NCBI GenBank assembly: GCA_029717555.1
Contig: JAMDHS010000063.1
Location: 58,457-122,456 of the forward strand
Source: Peribolospora baueri
Lineage: Eukaryota > Basidiomycota > Peribolosporomycetes > Peribolosporales > Peribolosporaceae
DNA: 64,000 nucleotides
Reading direction: 5' to 3'
Shown here: one piece after another, positions 1-11,401 of the stretch
Layout: the number at the start of each line of letters is the position of its first letter
Position numbering within the stretch: the first letter of the stretch is position 1
Made by a program: the position numbers and the translations under genes
The notes under the pieces: generated by a model
The model's input: only the letters and a program-made list of their open reading frames with translations
Databases searched by the model: none
What the model was told of the DNA's origin: nothing

Positions 1-901
1 ATGTACTCATGCTGTGAGCGAAGGGAAAAAAAAACAGCCAGTCAGTACGCGCGCGCAACGCAGACAAGGGTGGGGAATAGAAGAGACGATCGCTCACGTT
101 TCCCAGGATCTGAACAACCTTGCCGCCCACGGCCTCGGCTTCTACGCGCAGACGCTCGAACATTTCGTATAGCGCGATGGTGTCGTCACCGCGGTCGACG
201 ATGTCGCCCGTGTTGACCAAAATGTCCTATCCAGGCGCCGAGAAGAAGAAGAAAGAACACACTCCACGGTCAATCAACCTCCCGCTCCGCCTCTTCTTGC
301 CGTCCTTCCCTCAAAAGAGAAAGAAAAGGCCGCCTGCCCCCACCTTGCCCCCGCACCAGTTTCCCGTCCGGTCCACCAGCCCGGCGAGCCTGAGTACGTT
401 GAGGGTGTGAGGCAAATCGCCATGAACGTCGGCGACGGCGACGACGCGCTGATGGAAAGTGCGCTGCGCCGCCCAGTCGGAAGGCTGGAGCGCTTTGTCA
501 TCATCGTGGGCGTCCTGGAAAACCGGAGAGCCCGGGCGTGGGAAGAGCTGGTCTTGCTCGCCGACGACGGCCTTTCCTCTGCTCCCCTCTAGAGACCCGC
601 CGGCTTCCGCTCCTCCTTGCCGCCCGCCTGCCACCAGGAGGGCGCCACCGCCGAGGGCGGGCATCGTCTTTGCTGCAGCAGCCGGTGCCATTGTCGTGGG
701 TGCGAGCAAGGAGGAATGCGCCCCGTCGCCTCCTTCGCCGCCGATATCGTGGTCGTAGCCAAAAAGAGAGGAAGAGAGGAAAGACGAGGGCGGCCGGTCC
801 GGGGAGAAGAAGAGGTGACTCGGGTACCAGACGCAGAGGAAGACGGCCGCGATCAAGGCCGCGGGGAGAAGTCGTCCGCAGTGGCGGCGGAGGAACGCCA
901 T
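1..901 (-). CDS. Calcineurin-like metallophosphatase, N-terminally membrane-anchored (partial)
   Basis: This is a partial gene on the minus strand; its 3' part lies beyond the left edge. Exon 1 runs 901-344 and exon 2 226-98, with GT-AG borders and no frame shift between them. A third exon must lie outside the window. The start at 901 is followed by a basic stretch and one hydrophobic segment (about residues 12-27), which reads as a signal anchor. The phosphoesterase signatures follow: AVADVHGD (metal-binding D-x-H) near residue 155, then NTGDIVDRGDD after the intron. Exon 2 stops at ILGN just before the donor, so the expected GNHE metal motif would continue in the next exon. The family hydrolyses phosphomonoesters with a dinuclear metal centre. 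The fungal proteins it resembles are Shewanella-like phosphatases that are lumenal or secreted. Fold and motifs are clear; the substrate is unknown. Confidence 0.85.
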
Positions 902-1638
902 GATTGAGGGCGACCGGAGGATCGGGTGGGCCAGAAAACCGGTGGAGGCGAGAAAGACGGACTGATTCAGCAATGGAAAGGAGCAACGACGGAAGCAGTC
1001 ATCTGTGGAGATTTGGCGGCACGGCAACGTTTCCGTCCACGTGATCGTCGGCCCGGCAACGGGGATTGCACCATGTTGACCAACGCTCGATGTCATCGGA
1101 TGGAGTATGTGAGACCCTTCGTTTGACATGGGCGCCTGACGACACTCTCAAGCGCTCGCTGGGGACTCGACGTGGATTGTACTCTTCAGGTAAGGTGAAT
1201 CGAAACAAATTTTACTCTTCAGGATCGACGTCTGGAGGTAAAGCATCCCAAAAATTGATACAGGGGCTATGCGCGGAGTAAGCAGATGGAGTGAAATCGC
1301 ACATGAGGAAACCCGAGAAAAATTGGTGCAGGAAGGAGGAGGTCGAAGAGGGAGGATAAAACGGGATGAGGAGGGCAGGAAAGGACGAGACGGGAATGAG
1401 AGTACGAGAAGGAGTGTGTTGTCTTGTAGTACAAGCAATGGGCACACCTAAACCGAGAAAGGGATGAAGACGGGGGAATGGAATGATATGGGACGCGGGC
1501 TCGGACGACATGAAGAGGACATCACCCACGAAGTCCCGCTCCGAGGGGACCTTGGGCCGGGAAAAAGCTCGCGCGAGTCCATGATCGCGACGAGAGGACA
1601 AAGGACATGGAGCCCATAGGTCCGTTTGAGATTTTGGC
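902..1638. other. Intergenic: upstream of metallophosphatase, downstream of MFS gene
   Basis: Both flanking genes are on the minus strand, so this holds the 3' end of the transporter transcript and the promoter of the phosphatase. An 11-base direct repeat, TACTCTTCAGG, occurs at about 1179 and 1213. No other gene signal was seen. Confidence 0.5.
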
Positions 1639-4600
1639 TCACGCGAGACGGGCGTCCGGCAAGCGGGAATCGAGGAGGCGCTTGTTGTAAAGGCGGATGA
1701 GCTTGACAATGCGCGACGGCTTGCGGACGGGGGCACCGTCTTCGGCGCGGTCGAGTTCGAACTGGAAGAAGCCGAAGGGAGATCAAGAGAGGGCGGAAGG
1801 GTCAGGACGATCCACTCTCATGCCACGCAGGCGTCGCAGACATTGCTTTAAAATAAATACGGGCGCATCGGGGATCACATGCTCACCTCGGGCAAGATGA
1901 TAGCGCAAACGAGTCCCAGGGCGGCGATGGGAATGAAGATGAGGAAGATCACGCGCAGCGACTGGACGTAGGCGTCGATGATAAGCTGCTGATCCGCATG
2001 GCTAAAGTTAGGAGGGAGGTGGTAGACCTCGAGAGGGCTGTCCTGCACCGTGTCGAGAAGGTCGTCGCTGAACTTGGAGCCCAACGCGCTGTCGAGCTTG
2101 CGCGACAGCAGGAGGTTCAGCAGCATGTTGCTAACTGGAGGATGCACGACGGTGACGAAAAAGAAACATCAGCGCGCGCTTGTCTCGAAAATACCAACGT
2201 GAAGACCTTTCGACTCACTGGCCAACCCGACAACACCTCCGATGTTCCTAAAGAAGTTCCTCACAGCGGTCGTCATGGCAACCTGTGCGAGGGAGGGAAG
2301 GAGGCCGAACGCACGCGGAAGGGACATTTGTGAGCCCATGTCAGCGAGGGCGGAAGGACATCAGAGAGGCTCGTTCGTACCTGGGACTTGTGCGTCGCGC
2401 TCTGGGCGGCCACGAGCGAGTTCTGCATCTGACAGCCGAAGCCGATGCCGGTGATGAGCATGAAGATGATTTCCGTCCAGGTCGGCGTGGACTGCTGCAT
2501 GGTGTAGATGAGCGAGGCGCCGATGACTTGGAAGACGGAGGCGATGATGAGCGAGAAGGAGTAGTTGCCCGTCCAGGAGGTGACAAGTCCGGAGAACCAG
2601 GATAGGACCTGAAGAGGAAAGAGAACACATGAGCTGGGCTTGTCGCTGTCTCGTCGCAAGGTGCATTCGCTATTAAGCATTGGGACCTACAATGCTGGAG
2701 AGGACGACGGGCATGAGGCTGAGCGAGCTCTCAACGACGCCTTGCGCGCTGGCGATCTGGAAGAAGATCGGCAGGAAGTAGATCGACGCTGAAGGAGGGC
2801 AGAGAAATGAGCACGGGCATTTCGGAGGGGGGAGAGGAGAGGACAAGAGGACTCACCATAGCTGTGCCGTGCAACAAGCAAGGACGTTGTTCGTGGCAAA
2901 CGAGGAGAGGAGAACGTTCAATATGAGCTGTGTCCAGTGTCGTCGAACGTAGGGAGGGCGACTCACAAGAAATAGCCGAAGGTCCCGTTAAGGACGAACA
3001 CGATGCTGTTTCAACGTGGGGACAGGACGAGGACGGTCAGCGACCAGCGTGACGATGACGAGCGCGGCCGGGACTAGGGCCGGGACTCGAAACTCACACG
3101 ACAGGTATGTTCCTGAAGATGGCCAAAGGCATGACAGGCATTTTGGCAACCTTCCATTCGACGAGGACGAACAAAAAGAGCAAGGCGATGCCGCCGAAGA
3201 AGAAGCCTGAGACTATGGGCGAGGTGAAAGGCCGGCGTGGAGGGGCGAGCATGTTGAGAGCCAGCTGAGCGGGACGAGGACGGTGGGTCGTGAGTCAACA
3301 TTGCGGTCTATTCTGGTCAATCACGACCTCGGCCAGTCACAACAGGTTGGCGACGCTCACCATGACCAGAACGCATCCGCTGACGAGAGTGAGGATGCCT
3401 AAGTAGTCCACCGACCTGATCTTCTCCCACATGAGATCCTTTTTCCGCGTCCCGATAGTGGGGAGGAAGAAGATCGTGGAGACCATACACACGGCGATGA
3501 TGGGGAGCTGGAAGTAAAAAGCCCATCGCCAGCTGCAAAAAGTGGCCGAGGTGAAGAAGGGAGGGAGGTGGTGCATCAGTCCATCGTCCATGGTGTACGG
3601 TCACGGGAGCAAGCAGGCGAGGACAGGAAAGGGTGATGCTCACGAGACTTTTTGGCCAAAGACGCCTCCGACGACAGGGCCGATGATGCTTCCCGCGCCG
3701 TTGATGGCGCCGAGGATGCCATGGTACTTTCCGCGATGACGCAGGTTGACGACGTCGGAGACGCAAATGTGTACCTGAAACAAGGTGGCGGTGGGGTGTG
3801 AGCTCGGACATTAGTGACCAGCTCTTAACTGACTGACACGCGCCGATTCTCTTTTCCGTCGCGGGAGTCTGCGAGTTCAGATGTCCCGAAGGTATCGGTG
3901 CGGGCGTCTTGTGCTCACCATCGAAAACAAGCCACCTCCGCCGATACCGGCGATCGCCCTTCCGAAGATGAGCGCCATCATACTCGGCGCAGCTCCGCAG
4001 AGGGCAGTGCCGCCAAGGAAGATGAGCTGAGCGGCAAGAAAAGCGGATTTCCGGCCGAAGACGTCGGAAAGTCGACCATAGAGCGGGGAGCACGCTTCGT
4101 TGTCGAACAAAAGAGACAGGTGGTGAGATGAGACGGACTCGTTCAGGCGTGTCCGGCCTTGGGGAGTCGCACTCACAGGTCGAAGACAAGAGGAAGGCAG
4201 TGCCGACCCAAGAGATCTGTTTTGCGGCTCCAAACTCGGACGAAATGACCGGCGTCAAGCACGCCACGATCGTCTTACCGGCGATGAAGGAGAACAAAAA
4301 AGAGTGAGCGAGGCGAGTGCAACAACGGCGGCGCGCTGCTGAGACTCACCTGGTCGAGGGAGGTCAAGAGGACGGCGAGAGCGAGACAGGCGTATACGAT
4401 GAGGAACTGTATGATCAAGCAGAAGGTGAAACGATCCGATGAGCACGACGACGGCACAGCAGGCCGGACCGTACTCCTGCCACGCCTCCGGGCTTCACCT
4501 GTTTTAAGGGGATAAGACGACCATGGGGGGGAACAGCGTCGACCGGTTGCGTTTGCTCCTCCTTGGATGGTTCTTGCTCTTCTTTTGCCGAGTCTCCGGA

Positions 4601-4813
4601 GATCGTCTGAGCGTCGGATTCCAGTCGAGGATCGCGAACCAGCTGGGGTTCGCGCAAGCCGACCTCCAGCGTGGTGGTCTGTACGTCGTGACCATCGCCT
4701 TCCTTCTTCTCGCCGCCACACTCATTGACGTCGGTGAGGGTGCGGGCGAGAGAGTGCGTCGAAGGGTTACGAGAGGGGTACGCTGAGGGGTAGCGGGACG
4801 ACCTGGCCGACAT
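1639..4813 (-). CDS. MFS transporter, DHA2-like multidrug/proton antiporter
   Basis: Fourteen exons on the minus strand: 4813-4499, 4406-4350, 4273-4177, 4094-3919, 3774-3644, 3532-3361, 3264-3098, 3005-2967, 2861-2857, 2788-2691, 2608-2381, 2282-2219, 2134-1887, 1761-1639. The lengths sum to 1920 nt (639 aa). A hydrophilic cytosolic N-terminus of about 105 residues comes first. The first membrane helix ends in LDQTIV, the signature of drug:H+ antiporter families. PLYGRLSDVFGRK, the MFS motif A loop between helices 2 and 3, follows. Later segments match the usual helices (GALINGAGS-like helix 5 region, IYFLPIFFQ, SGLVTSWTGNY). The protein should act at the plasma or vacuolar membrane and export small molecules or drugs. 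Substrate cannot be told from sequence. The 5-nt exon 9 is needed to keep frame. Start: the first in-frame ATG after the upstream stop. Confidence 0.9.
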
Positions 4814-7706
4814 GGTGGGGACAGAGTTGGGGGATAGAAGAGGTGAAAGTAGACCGAATAGGACCCACGAGCGCAGCTCGATGGCGGTGACGCTGTATAG
4901 ACCGGGCCAAGTACAAGTCGGGCACGGTGTGTGGTCAAGAGAAGGTCTATCAAAGAGGCCAGGTGGCGTGTCTATCAGAGTGGTGAGGGGGACGAAAGGA
5001 GCGTGAGGCGAGAGGTGCGCCGATGATATACTCGAACGGGACGGCCACCGCGGTGGTGCTTTCTTGAAACGGTTGATCAACGTGCTCGTTCGCGTTGGAG
5101 GCACGTTGTGAACCGTGGTAGTAAAGGAATCCGGTTGGAAGCTGTGCTAAGAGAACGACGGAGATGGAAAGAGAGAGAGATGTACAGAGTGAAAGAGAGA
5201 AATGGCCCTGCTTGGCGTTTGAGATAATGTCGGGGTCGGGTTACATTCCGGGGTCGCTCGAACAGGGCACCCGCGCTGGACGACCTTGGCAGTCGAGTGA
5301 GTCCGCCCTGCATGGCCACGATCTGCGCCCGTTGTCCAGTAGTCCGCTTGGCGCGCGTTCGACTGGGAACGGAGCGTGCGATGTTGAACGGCCGAACGAT
5401 CTTGACCTTTGTTCGCTTCCTTGCCGCTCGCGAGATGGCGAGCAGGGGTCGTCGGCGGGCGGGCGAGCCATCCCACCGCCGCCCGGTCCGCTCGCGGCCA
5501 GGAGATGGCGTCCGATAGCCGCAGACTGAGTGAGATGTCAAACTTGGGGCGGGGGGGGTGGGGGGGCAACGGGGAGACGGAGGGATCTCCCCGACGTCTG
5601 CGGAAGCGCGAAAATGAAAGGGTGTCGGAGGTCGGAGGTTGGAGATCGGAAGCTATCTGGACACGGGCGAGGGCGGGTGTATCCGAGGGTAGCAAGGGCG
5701 GAAGGGTTAGATACACAAAGATCGACGGTTGAGAATTTTCCTGAGTAAGTATTTCCATCTGCTTACCACTCCTTCTTTCTCATTCGTCGACGTGGTTCCG
5801 CCGTGTGCGGACCGCCAGTCAGCTTGCTTAGGCCCCGTTCCGAGCCATGCCAAGCCAAGCTACGTCCCTCTCCTTCCTTCTTGCGACGTCTGCCCAGCCA
5901 AAGCGTCACCGGCCCGCCGTGTCGCACAGGATAAGACAGCGCTAGCCACGGATGACCGACTAAGCAACGCCGTGTGTGTGGACGGCGTAGTAAGCCCAAC
6001 TAGATCGTCGTCGCCCAACGCCGCCGCCCGGCTAGTGCGCCACGGCCACTGGGTCGGTCATGTAAGCACTCTAGTAGTTGTCTCCGCCGCGACGCCCTTT
6101 CTTCCGTCGCGGCCGAGACATGATCAAATTCTCCAGCAAGTCTCTCCGCCGGCAGCGCGCGCCCGTCTGTTCATTTCCATCGAGCGCCATGTCATGAGAG
6201 AGTGCTTGCTTGTTGACACCCCTCCCGCATCTCGTCTGTCTTGAGACGCCGGCCTGAGATGCCAGGGGAAAAAAAAAAGCTTTTATCTCCTGCCAGCCGG
6301 AGATGGTCTGAAGCATGTCGCCCTCCACCGTCCGACTCCCCGGCGTCCTCGACCCCCGGGATAGCCTCGAGTGTTCGCTACCTGCCAGAGAGGGAAGGTA
6401 GGAGCGACGCGATAGCGATCCACTTAAAGCCCGCCCCGAACCGCTCCGGGAGGGCCCGGTAAGCTGCCGCTGGCACCCGGCGAATCCGTGACCGGGTCGG
6501 ATCGACAGACAGCAGACGGCCAGTCCTAGTCCAAGTCATGTTATGCCGCAAAGCTCGCAAGCCCGACCGCTCGACCGCAACGTCGTCGGGCACGCCGCAC
6601 GGTAATCGTACTACATGGCACGCAACGGAGAGAACGTGTTCGATCGAGGCCGGCACCGATCGGGTCCTCCCGGTAGCGATAGCTGCTCGCTCGACTTGGA
6701 GCAGCCGTCGTAGTCATTGCCAAGAGAACCCTAAACTGTTATCGATGCCTCCCCCCGCCCAGTTACCACTTACCATCTGGCCGGCATAGAACTGATTAGC
6801 GTAGATAGGAACGATAGGAACGTCTGGGCCAAGAGTGTCATAGATCTTGTTTGACCCCGATGTCGCGGTCAGCTCCCGAACGAACGACGGCGCGCACGGG
6901 CCTGCACGGGACGTGCGGTCGTCTCTCAAGGATGGATAGATGGATGGATCCCGCGCACATCTAATCTCGCCAACGGGCCCTGTGACACGTTTGCATGAGA
7001 TCCGGCTAGGGTCGTCATGCCGACGGACGATCGTCGTCTCCTCTCATGTTCATGCAACCCGGCGCACGTTCGTTTGACACCGCACGACGATCCCTGCCCC
7101 CCGAGCCGCCGCCATCTTCACGGTGTCGGCATCCGGCTCCCGGACGGGTCGGAAAGCCTACCAACCGGCGTGAACGTTCTTCAGCCTCCAAAGTGGCACC
7201 TACGAGCACACGCCAGCAAAATGGCGTTTATGACCCAACGCTAGCATGGGACGAGGGGGTTTATGGAACACTCTAGCTTCGAACCCGATGACCATCGAAT
7301 AAGGCCAAGATCCGGTCGAAGAGAGGCGGCGGTCCGGTTTGTCTGTCTGCCGGAAGGAGCGAGGAGACCGCACGTCGCACGCACCACTCGTCGTTCGCCG
7401 TTTGGTCAGCCGCATCAGCAATTCCCAACTAATTGTAGCTTTCTACAATGTCATCAGACACGGTCAGGCTCCTTGTCCAGCGAAAAGCCTTCGTCTAAAT
7501 CTGAAAGACGACCAAGGGACACCAGAGGGATGGATGGACGGACCTACGGTGGAGGTCGCGCTCGAAGCGCACCCACGTCCCTCTGTGCCTTTGTGAGCCA
7601 GCCGACGACACCCTCCTCCTCGAGCCAGTCGACCCCTCCTCCCCGAGCCAGCCAACGCCCTCCTCCCCCCCTGTCTCGACGTTGTATGCGGTCATGGCGA
7701 CGAACA
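4814..7706. other. Long gene-poor intergenic region
   Basis: This 2.9-kb stretch lies between the MFS start and the PTRHD1-like stop, both on the minus strand. No gene could be recognised. It holds a G-rich tract at 5546-5574 and an exon-like segment on the minus strand near 6774-6862, reported as a finding. The many open frames here have arginine/proline-rich, unconserved-looking translations and are treated as chance. Confidence 0.5.
5546..5574 (+). repeat. G-tract cluster (possible G-quadruplex)
   Basis: Four guanine runs of 4, 8, 7 and 4 bases, separated by C, T and CAAC, lie upstream of the MFS gene. The pattern meets the usual G-quadruplex spacing rule. No function can be assigned. Confidence 0.6.
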
Positions 7707-8664
7707 TCATCGAAACAGGGAACAACTCTTGAGGACCTTCTGCAGTGCCTGAGGGCGTGCGAACCGTGTTTGCAAAAAACGAGTTAGCCTGCCTGCTCGC
7801 TCTCCACTCACCATCGTCCGTGTTCGTCGTCATCTCCTTCCTCTCCATCATCCATCCCAAGCTCACCGCTGGTTTCCGATTCGGAGCGATGGCGATGCAG
7901 GTGGGAATCCCCTCCGGCTGTTCGATCCAGACCTTGTGCGGAGGCAGCATCGGCAACGTCTCCTTCTCCTCCAGCTCGCCTCGGTCTTGTCTGCCCGCGA
8001 CTTGCGAGCCCCCGGCTCCGCCTCCTTCTTGCTGCCCTTCTCCAAACCTGACCATCCCCAGCTCCGCGGCCTCCTCCTCCGCCATCTCCATCGCCGAAAG
8101 GAGCCTCTCCGGCGACGAGCCGCTGCCCAACGGCACGGATCCTGCCTCGGAGAGCAGCCTGGAGAGCTCGGAGAGAGAGGTGTTTTGGGGCGGTTGGAGG
8201 ACCACCTTGTGCATTCGGTCGAGGTCAGACAGATAGGCGATCGTATCGTGGCGGCCTTGGGTCAAGTGGAGAACCTGTGCGGGGCAGAAGCGAGTGACGA
8301 GAAAGGAAGGAGAAGCATCGGCCTTCCGTTCGCTCTTTTTGCAAGAAGGTGATGCTGGAGTTCACGCACAGCGGTGCAAGCATGCGCCACTTGCGCCATC
8401 ATCGGCCCTGGGCCCCATTCCTGCGTTTCTCATTCCGCCACGACGGCAAGAAAGGAGAAAGGACGGATGAGCTGGTCCAATCGTGGACATAGGATCAACA
8501 TCAACCAATGTCGCCGAGCCGCTTACCTTCAAGAGGTCTTTGCTGACGATCAACTGCACAACCAACGGACGTTCGCGGGAGGCTCGGCTGCTTACTTTGG
8601 CGTGCCAAGTTGAAGACGGCAAGAGGTGATGGAAGGGCGTCAGCTTGAGTTGGTAAGATAGCAT
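7707..8664 (-). CDS. PTRHD1-like peptidyl-tRNA hydrolase II domain protein
   Basis: Four exons on the minus strand: 8664-8527, 8420-8370, 8274-7867, 7748-7707 (212 aa). The conserved core is readable in order: VVQLIVSKDLL, then WGPGPMMAQVAHACTA across a short 51-nt exon, then DLDRMHKVVLQ, then KVWIEQPEGIPTCIAIAPN, and a C-terminus ending LFR. This is the order and spacing of PTRHD1, a small relative of bacterial-type Pth2. Compared with animal PTRHD1 it has a low-complexity acidic insert of about 70 residues, between the LSEAG region and KVWIEQP. The family is linked to release of peptidyl-tRNA, but PTRHD1 activity is not well established, so the substrate is inferred. The start at 8664 is the first ATG in the exon; about 35 residues of it precede the domain and could be a targeting sequence. 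It is divergent from NOB1, with 464 bp between starts. Confidence 0.88.
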
Positions 8665-9128
8665 GCGTGAGGAGGCGCGCCAACATGACAGTTTCGCTCC
8701 TGTCCCCGTGTCCTCACAGCATGCTGGACCAACTCAGCAATCTAAGATTCTGCTGGCGTACGCACCAGGTCCGGACGTCATCGTTCTGAGCGGCGGGGGA
8801 GAAAAGTGATGGGGTTTCACTCGATCTGCAGCCGCCTTGAGAGTCGAAAACAGAGAGCTTCTTCTGTGCGCTTGCATTCAAAGTCCCGTCCTTGGCGACA
8901 ACCTTGGCGACGGCCTTGGTTGGCCAGGTGCTGAAGACGTTGTGGTCGTCGCCCATCGCTCGTTTATGTACGTACTGGCTCTACAGAAGGAGCGGGGAGC
9001 GGAGAAGCGCGGAGAAGACGACGCAGCGCACAGACCACTGCGGTTGCCGCAATTTTTTGAGGTTGGCCTATCTCCTGGTCGACGAGAAGACAGGATACAG
9101 AGGAAAAGTGCAGGCGTTGTGGTCGAAG
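8665..9128. promoter_or_regulatory. Divergent promoter region (PTRHD1-like / NOB1)
   Basis: 464 bp between two divergent start codons. It must hold both promoters. No clear TATA element was seen. Confidence 0.4.
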
Positions 9129-11209
9129 ATGGCCATGTCCTACGCATCCGCCTCCTCAGCCTCCATTGGGCTCCCTGAGTCGGACCCCGCCGCGTCTTCT
9201 TCTAGCTCCGCCTCTGGCCCCTCCACTTCCACGTTCGCCGGGACCGCGACGCCTCAAAACCGCCCCCATATCAAGAACCTAGTCCTAGACGCAGGACCGC
9301 TCCTGACCCAATCCCCATTGCGCGGCATCGCCTCAAAGTTCTTTATTCCTCCTCAGGTTATCGATGAGCTCAAGGACAAGAGGGCAAAGGAACACTTGGA
9401 GTGGTTGAGGACGACCGGCCAGGTCGACATCGAGGTGCGAGACGCGAGCGTGGAGGCGCTCAGCCGAGGTGAGTCGAACTGAAAGCTCAGGAACGTCTCG
9501 ACCTATCCTCTGTACGGAACACATGTTAGTGGTCGAGGTTTGACCGATGAGCTCTTCCATCTACCTTACAAATACCTACCCAGTCATATCCTTCTCTCGC
9601 AAGACCGGTGACTATGCTGTCCTTTCCCAGCCGGACCTAAGCGTACTCGCTCTGACGTGCACGTTGGAGATGGAGGAGAACGGACTGATGAGACTCCGAG
9701 AGGCTCCAGGACAGGTGAGAGGGAGGGTTTGGTTCTGTCCAGATCTTGTTGCTGTGTCATTCGATTTTGTTCTTTCGTTTGTCACTTTGAGTAAGGAACG
9801 TGCATGACGATTTCCTTCCCGCATCTCTCCGTCCCTCTCATTTCGTTTGGACCGTCAGCCACCCATCGGTAAAAGACAAGGTGTGCCGCAACAGCCCGTA
9901 CAACTGAATACTTCCTCCATACCTTCCATCGAAGTCAGCAAGCTTCCCGCGCGAGCCGCGCAGAGCGATGACGGGCAAGCGGACGTTGGGGAGGGACTTT
10001 TGTCCGTTCCTGCGGAGGCCGAGGATGGTTCGGCGAGCGGAGAGTCTGAGGGGGACTATGCAACGGCAGAGGATGAGGATGAGGGCGGCGAGCACTCGGC
10101 AGAAGATGGAGATGGGCGGGAGGAGCTCTCGTCGGCGATGGAAAGGACGATTTTGGACGACAGTGATGCCCACAAGGTCGGTGCCGTACCCGCCCTTGCC
10201 GTTGACGGCATTGAATCGGTGCAGGACGCAGAGCAACAGGGAGGTGAAACAGACCTCGCGGCGGCTGCAGATGACGAAGCGGCGGAGGGATCAGGTGAAG
10301 AGGAGGAGGAGGAGGACGATGACGGAGAAGGTGATTGGATCACTCCCGCCAACGTCGCTCAACACAAGTACCGCGATCTAGGCCTCCTCCCAGACGAAGG
10401 AGCCTTGGGTATGGAGGGCAACGGCGCCGGTGGCAGCGGAGGCAGCAAGAAGGTGGCGACGGTCAAGCCGCAGACGGTGCTGAAAGCGGCGTGCATGACG
10501 GCCGACTACGCGGTGCAGAACGTGCTACTGCAGATGGGCATGAACCTCGTCAGCGTGGACGGCAAAAGAGTCAAGCAGGTCAAAAGTTGGACTTTGAGAT
10601 GCCATGCTTGCTTTAAGTGAGTATCCAGTTGCAGCCCTCTTCCAACCTCTCCCTGCTTTACAGCCCGTTCACTGACGTCTTCGTCCTTTTTAAATCCATC
10701 CCTCCAAAAGGGTTTGCAAAGACGCTTCGAAGAAGTTCTGTCCCTCGTGCGGCGGCCCCACCCTGCTGAGGACCTCGGTGACCACCACAGCAGATGGCCA
10801 GTTGAAGCTCCACCTGAAGAAGAACTTTCAATACCGCAACAGAGGCACCGTCTACTCTATCCCCGCTCCCAAACCCGGTCACGCTGGAAGCTCAAGTGGC
10901 CGCAAGGGTCCTCTCACCGGCGGCTCCGGACTCATCTTGAGGGAGGACCAGGTGGAGTGGCAGAGGGCTGTCAAACGCGAGGAGGGCAAGAGGGCGAAGG
11001 ATGAGAGGCGCATCCAGAGGGCTCTCGAGAATGGCAAGGGCGACGCCGCGGCGGCGGCCACTCTCACTGGGAGGTACGACGACCCCGATTGGTTGCCTAG
11101 CCTCATGACCGCTTCTGCCAGCGGCAAGGATAGGGACATGGGCGCGCACGGTATGCCTGCTGTCGGTCACGGACGCAAGAACCCGAACGAGCGGAGACGA
11201 CGCAAGTAA
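9129..11209 (+). CDS. NOB1: NOB1, endonuclease of 20S pre-rRNA D-site
   Basis: Four exons: 9129-9468, 9584-9714, 9859-10616, 10711-11209 (575 aa). The PIN domain is at the N-terminus: LVLDAGPLL gives the first catalytic aspartate, followed by FFIPPQVIDELKD and, in exon 2, KTGDYAVLSQPDLSVLALT with further acidic residues. A long acidic low-complexity insert fills about residues 170-290. The zinc ribbon follows (RCHACFK ... FCPSCGG; four cysteines), split by the last intron. Then comes the conserved NFQYRNRGTVYSIPAPK segment. The end is basic. The order PIN, insert, Zn ribbon, C-terminal basic tail is that of NOB1, which cuts 20S pre-rRNA to make 18S rRNA on the cytoplasmic pre-40S particle. 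A second ATG two codons downstream of the start is possible. Confidence 0.95.
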
Positions 11210-11401
11210 GGACAGCGTGTCTTCCAGTCGACAGTCACCCTCGTTTCTGTACTTTACGATATCGTCTACTTTTGCCGCATATGAGTGGAAAGTGGGTCAA
11301 ACATGCTTTCAGGGTATGCAAGTGTACCGACCAGAAGTACAGGTCAAAGGAAAGAAAGGAAAGGAAAGCGTCACAGGGAATGCTCAAGTCTCTTGACGGG
11401 T

